A DNA stretch of 64,000 nt from NCBI GenBank assembly GCA_032622095.1, contig CP136069.1, positions 124,641,450 to 124,705,449 of the forward strand, read 5' to 3'. Position numbers and translations under genes: made by a program. Under the pieces are notes generated by a model that did not search any database, was not told the DNA's origin, and worked only from the letters and a program-made list of their open reading frames with translations. The stretch comes from Siphonodentalium dalli. Lineage: Eukaryota; Mollusca; Scaphopoda; Gadilida; Siphonodentaliidae. Below, piece by piece: positions 59,102 to 64,000 of the stretch; positions within the stretch are counted from its first letter, which is position 1; every line of letters starts with the position of its first letter.

Positions 59102-59439
59102 AGATCAATCTCATCTCTTCTGCACTTTCTATTGTCTGTCGTCTGCTCATATCTTCTGAACATCCCTCCAGATGAACAATAGACCATTCCAATGTATACT
59201 TTTACGACTGCTTGGGAGAATCCATTTAGCAAAGAAAGGGTAGGGGGAAGAGAATAGAAGTGCAGAAGGATAGATATTCATTGGAGGGGAAATGTTCAGA
59301 TAAGAAGTGATAATCCATCTCATGTAATAACTATTTAAACCAGCTGGATGATGACATCATCACATTGGGATTAACTACACACACTTTCGTCAGGTCAAAG
59401 TCGTTTGTTGAAATTATTATAGCGGGCTAGCATCACTAA

Positions 59440-59780
59440 ATTAACTCTCTTGGGACCTCATTCTGCATGGTCTCATCTGCTATGGGAGACATTAACTTAG
59501 ATTGAAGTTCCCAGATAGTGAATATTGTGATATACACCCATTGGGAACATCAATTATGCAATGTGTCGTCTGCCAATTTGGGGATATAGTGAAAACGAAA
59601 CAGAATCTATGTGAAGAAGTTTCTATAGAAATTTGATAATAAACTTTCCAGAGAAGATGAGGCCTAAGTAAAATGAGGTCCCTAGTGGGTGAAGTTATTT
59701 ATGCTAGCCTGTTATGCGGGATAGCATCACTAAATTCACACTCCGGGGACCTCATTCTGCAAATGGCACCTTATTCTCAG
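59440..59780. repeat. Palindromic dispersed repeat related to 13118-14060
   Basis: 'gggacctcattctgc' appears at 59453 and 59747, each after 'agcatcactaaatt'. An inverted phrase 'gatgaggcctaagtaaaatg' lies between (59657). The same phrases occur at 13118-14060. Likely a degraded MITE family. Confidence 0.5.
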
Positions 59781-61420
59781 GCCTGGCCAAATCGAACCAT
59801 GCATCTTAATTATTGCAAAGCTTTCAACAAACAGCACACAGTGTATTTGTCTGAATGAATTTGAATACTGGTTTTTGGATAATAGAATCGGACATATCAA
59901 AAACAGATTAAATTCAGGAAGTTTATCTCCCATGTATAATAACTTCTCTCATCAGTAGTGTTATGCCATGTTCTAGTAGTCACTGGGGTTCATATGCACC
60001 GCAGGAAAATGTGCGTTTGCGATTCTGGGAGCTGGTTCGTTCCGATTCCGTGCAGGTTCGTTATTGATTTTGTAGAAAGTTTTCCAAGAATATTTGTTTG
60101 TATATGGCGGCCAGGTGTGGAGCATAAATTTTTTTGAAAGTTAGCACTTTATTGACTCACATTTTTTTCAGCTGCTACCCTCTTTTTCTTCTGAAATCAC
60201 CAAAAAGCAACAACAAAAGTTGTCAATGAACCAGTACATAAATCGCCAACGAACATTTTCCACAGCACATATGAGCCCCCGTGGTACTGAAGAAAGATTC
60301 TGTTTTCATAGAATTAAATCCTATTCTAATCAAATACGACACACACAAATTTTCTCACATGTGATGTTTACATGCAGACATTTTATTGACATCGTAAATA
60401 AGTAAACACCATTCACAAAACAAGACTCAAAAATACAACACATGATATTGCACTCAAAATTCATGTGCAAAAATAACAAAATAGAAAACTTTTTATGATG
60501 AATTTATAATAAATATTTATTTATATTTATTTATTTATAATATCTGGCCGAGCAGAACCAGTTTCGAACAATATCTGAAGGTGCTACCCTATCAGTATTT
60601 AAGTTTTATTTCTTAGAACCAAGTGATGACCTTCAGTAAATGTTGGCAAGCCAAACACATGTTTTCCCAACGTGATTACAGTTTCTGGATTGCTACAGTT
60701 TGAAAATAACCAGTGACTCACAGCAAGTCAGAGTGAAGTAGGAGAACAAATGGCTTATGATTAAACAAGATTATGATATATTGAGCAAGAAAAATGGTTG
60801 AACTTGGCATTAAATACAGAGAGAGTTATTTAACCTTATCATTCATGAATATCTCTCCCAAAACAGTCCTAAGTGCCGTAACAAACAGAATGCTTTCATC
60901 AACATTTCTGTCAAGAGACATGAACTTTTTTCCTGCATTGCAATTGCTTCTGTTGACTATTTGAAAATATCATATTTGTCTCTCAGTTTTCAACTAAGGT
61001 TTGATTCAAATATGCCTTTCAAGTAAAATTTGTTTTTCAGATTTTCAATATGTGCAAGATCCCATACTGGTACTAACTGCAAGCCACAGGACAGATAGAA
61101 TATTCCAGGCCATAGTTGCTTTGTCACTTGTCCCAACTATAAAAATAAATCTCTCTTGGTAAGTTGGTAGCATCTGCAAACAGACACAATCAGTTTTGAC
61201 AAATGGCAATTGTAATATATCATCAACATGGGTAATGTGTTGAAGCATGTAACAGTATCCATCGCCTACTGATATATATATGTATATCAATATAACTACA
61301 GGGATGCTATGCTATCGCTACTTCTGCGAGTGTACTGCTTCATGTTCATACTTAAAATAAACTCACCAAAAGCACATAACTGTCTTACTAAAACAATAAG
61401 ACCCTATCCAGAGGGATCAT
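59781..61420. other. AT-rich DNA, no gene recognised
   Basis: Very AT-rich around 60490-60540 ('ttatttatatttatttattt'). Short frames without domains. The right part may include a degraded LTR preceding the primer-site-like sequence at 61424, but I cannot delimit it. Confidence 0.4.
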
Positions 61421-61423
61421 ACA

Positions 61424-62262
61424 TGGTGTCAGAACTCAGTGGAAAGATGCAATTATCTGTTATGAGCTGGACAACTTGGTGGAGGCATGGTCAACATTCT
61501 ATGGCCATTGTGAGTTGATATTCGAAGGGTCACTGACATAAAGAAGGATCAGTGAAATGCCACTACATCCTCCTCTGGGTTGGACAAACTCAAAAATCAC
61601 CGGAAAATTCAAGCAATATGTGCAACCAAAGTTTAACCAGATGTTTGCTCATTTTAAACTTAATAATCAAATCCAATGTGATAATATAATAGAACAATTA
61701 GCGACATGTCTCAAGATTACTTGGGAATGGACTGTGGTTTTCATGATCAAGACAACATGACACGGGACCACATAGTTTTCGTTCCAAATTCACAGCAAAT
61801 CCGAGAAAAGCCGCTTAATGAGGGAGATAAGTCAACTCTGACAAAAGAAAGAGATTGGACAAATGCGCGAAAATTCGAGGGAGCAAATAAAATGTTTTGC
61901 TAAGCCTGAAACTGTTAACGTGGTTTGCTCAGAATATAAAGGTAGCAGATATACAGGAAATAAGGACAATCCTCGAAAAAGACTTGATGTTAAAAGTAAT
62001 GTAACACATACAGCCTGTAACCGATGTGGAAAATGACATGGACATACATTGTAGAGACAAATATGCTGCACAGGGTAAATAATGCCGAAAATGTCCAAAA
62101 TGGAACCATTTTGCAAAATGGAACCATTTTGCATATGTCTGCCGCAGTAAAAGTGTTAACAATGTCTGTGAAGAACAAGACCCTGTTCCGGAGATGGAAT
62201 ATTTATTCATCGACTGTATTCAGACAGAGATCAACTGACAAAAGCGTTTGCGACGCTTGTTA
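61424..62262 (+). pseudogene. Ty3/Gypsy LTR-retrotransposon gag relic
   Basis: A primer-site-like TGGTGTCAGAACTCAGTGG (61424-61442) precedes a broken plus-strand gag. From about 61557 one frame reads a short N-terminal piece; near 61706 the signal moves to another frame with the gag phrase NSQQIREKPLNEGDKSTLTK, typical of Mag/K02A2.6-like Gypsy gag. Downstream are two zinc knuckles: CNRCGK-stop-HGHT with its last Cys out of frame (62016-62052), and CRKCPKWNHFA (62083-62142) interrupted by an in-frame 18-bp duplication. Several stops and frameshifts rule out function. No protease, reverse transcriptase or integrase follows within the window. Minus-strand frames here are shadows. Confidence 0.75.
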
Positions 62263-62980
62263 TTATTTCAAACTGAAAACATCCAAAATGATCAGTTAGG
62301 ATATGTTGTCAGGCATGTAATAAATACCGAACCACACACGTGTGTTACTGGCTGATAAGTGTATGGCAAACTTGCGATAATGCTCAAGTTTTTGGGCCTC
62401 TCATGCTATCCTTACACCATAAACTGACGGCCGGGAACGCACATGTGCAATTCTGTGTATATTTTCAAATGGGCACATATTAATGCAACATGTTGCTAGT
62501 AGTGTAGCCGAAAGGGTCAGGTTACTAGTTTTCAACTTTTCGGTGAACAAGGACCAGTGTATCGCGCGAAATTCGACAACTGTCTAAATTTCTATTTCAT
62601 GGAAGTAAAAGTACATTTTAATGAACGATTTTGTCTCAAAGTTGATACAACTGCTTAGTGAATGAAAATTGCTATCTGGCTGTCATCTGTCATTGTTTTT
62701 GCGACTCTCCTGTCTGTTTATTTGCGCTCACTCAATGTCATTTGCTGAATATAATGGTTCCTGGTCGAAAGTCGAAAGCCGAAAAAAATCTAAAAATGTA
62801 GTGACACTGACCCCTCCAGTAGTAGTGTACTTGACAGTTTATGATTATCATCTTTTTCAAAAAGGACAACGGCAGAATAAAACTTTTCAGTGAGAAGGTG
62901 GCACCATCAGACCAAACAACAACAGTGGTATCAACCAGGGCAGACCATTTTATAGTCCAGGTAGTTTATATGGTCAAGAC
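62263..62980. other. DNA downstream of the gag relic, no gene recognised
   Basis: I looked for a pol continuation and saw none. The plus frame 62669-62893 begins with a hydrophobic stretch but lacks support. Confidence 0.4.
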
Positions 62981-62984
62981 TTAA

Positions 62985-63246
62985 TCCTTCCATGACTTCA
63001 GCTTCCTGACATTTTGCGAAAACCCTATGCCAATGCATTCTCTTATACACGCAAGTCTCCCATAGGGAGCCTGCATTTATAAGAGAATACATTGGCCTAA
63101 AAATATTTACCTTTAACTTATATATGCGAACTTATATATGCGAACTTTTATATGCGAGGCTCCCTATGGAAGACTTGGATATATTAGACAATGCACTGGC
63201 ACATGATCTTGATTGCTGCACAGCGCAGCTTCTGTAATGCAAGGTA
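62985..63246. mobile_element. TTAA MITE family E, copy 2, degraded right end
   Basis: After TTAA (62981-62984) it begins TCCTTCCATGAC and contains the same two-hairpin design ('ccaatgcattctcttataca' near 63029; 'agacaatgcactgg' near 63186). The right end 'cttctgtaatgcaagg' followed by TATAA is a decayed version of the copy 1 terminus. The minus frame 63132-63323 overlaps it by chance. Confidence 0.7.
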
Positions 63247-63742
63247 TAACCGACAATGTATCCATGACAACTAGCATCCTTGACTGACACACATATGATA
63301 GCTGTAATGATCAGCTCTGACACAGCCTAAATTTAACTTTTATAGTTAAATATGATATCAAACCACCATTTTCCTACTGAATACAGAAACTATGACATCC
63401 TGTTGCACAGCCACATTTAAGTGTTAACAACAGAACAGAGATAAAATTTGCTCAGCAACATTTTGCACAAGATTATTTTATTTTATTTAATACAGATTTT
63501 AATTTTTTTTTATAACAGTTCAGAAGGCCAACTTAATAGTGACCAATTTACAATCGCAATTGTATTGTTTGGATCGTAATACACAGGTACAGATAAAAAA
63601 AACTTTAAACAGCTTTAAATTTCAGTCACGGTTAGCTACCTACAGTCACCCAATGGATTCCATTGCCAAACTTTTTCTTGCATGGATAAATATGATATAC
63701 TAGTACCTTTATCAATATGCAAGAAAATATAGCGATAACATG

Positions 63743-63967
63743 TACAGTAATGCCCTAATTAATCGACTCCATAACCACAGCAGAATTATGGGTAACTTTT
63801 CAGGATTTAGTCGGAAATATGGCTTGTTGCCATTCATCGGAAAGCTCTCACTTTCTCGGGGAGAGCTTTCCGATGAATGGCAACAAGCCATATTTCCGAC
63901 TAAATCCTGAAAAGTTACCCATAATTCTGCTGTGGTTATGGAGTCGATTAATTAGGGCATTACTGTA
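63743..63967. mobile_element. Perfect 107-bp-arm hairpin MITE (Tc1/mariner-pogo-like)
   Basis: Arms 63743-63849 and 63861-63967 are exact reverse complements around an 11-base spacer. The ends read TA-CAGTAATGCCCTAATTAA, compatible with a TA target duplication and a pogo/Tigger-like CAGT start. No coding content. Perfect identity contrasts with the eroded hairpins elsewhere, so it is either very recent, maintained by gene conversion, or an assembly/library foldback near the window edge. Confidence 0.8.
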
Positions 63968-64000
63968 TCATCTGACAAATGGTAGCTGGCAGTGTCTGAA

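Noticed and set aside
61424-64000. Search for the pol region of the Gypsy element
   Set aside because: No protease, reverse transcriptase, RNase H or integrase motif could be read in any frame after the gag relic.

Overview
This window looks like repeat-dense, gene-poor nuclear DNA from a marine invertebrate. A mollusc or another lophotrochozoan is my best guess, judging from repeat texture only (tRNA-derived SINEs with ATCA tails, 'gggccataactc' modules, many TTAA- and hairpin-type MITEs). It is AT-rich, has no long reading frame on either strand, no bacterial-type operons and no rRNA. I could identify no intact conserved gene. Coding signal is limited to decayed or orphan pieces: a Ty3/Gypsy gag relic (about 61.4-62.3 kb), a minus-strand frame with two stops (3.36-3.83 kb), a frameshifted minus-strand remnant (47.9-48.3 kb) and one uninterrupted 114-codon minus-strand frame of unknown identity (18.35-18.70 kb).

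Layout. 1-6 kb: a small hAT MITE, a nested palindrome, two adjacent Helitron-like elements and a foldback element with an 8-bp target duplication. 6-20 kb: modular repeats, several TTAA- and TTA-flanked MITEs, a complete SINE with a 12-bp target duplication, and sparse unique DNA. 20.2-21.4 kb: an intact non-autonomous hAT element. 21.85-23.47 kb: a large ATC-type simple/compound repeat. 25.3-34.2 kb: a second copy of the same hAT element, opened by two later insertions, a 5,840-bp element with roughly 1-kb inverted arms and a 1,937-bp hAT-like element made of about 160-bp modules. 34.2-35.6 kb: two Helitron-like elements meeting 3' end to 3' end. 36-46 kb: minisatellites, a GA tract, another Helitron and more TTAA MITEs. 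46.88-52.90 kb: a 6,023-bp element with about 495-bp terminal inverted repeats, CACACTG ends, a 5-bp target duplication, phased subterminal motifs, a decayed coding remnant and a 161-bp higher-order repeat array. 53-64 kb: diverged relatives of these modules, a second SINE, hairpin MITEs, the Gypsy relic and a perfect 107-bp-arm palindrome near the right edge.

The window is best read as a stratified graveyard of DNA transposons. Target duplications and an empty-site comparison between the two hAT copies let the order of several insertions be read directly. The most interesting items are the 6-kb CACACTG-ended element with its 161-bp higher-order array, the 5.84-kb palindrome-armed element, the clean A|TC...CTAG|T Helitron family, and the recurrence of roughly 150-165-bp modules carrying a similar AAATTT-centred core in families with different termini. 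No protein function is assigned beyond the Gypsy gag; superfamily names rest on termini and target duplications, not on a transposase.
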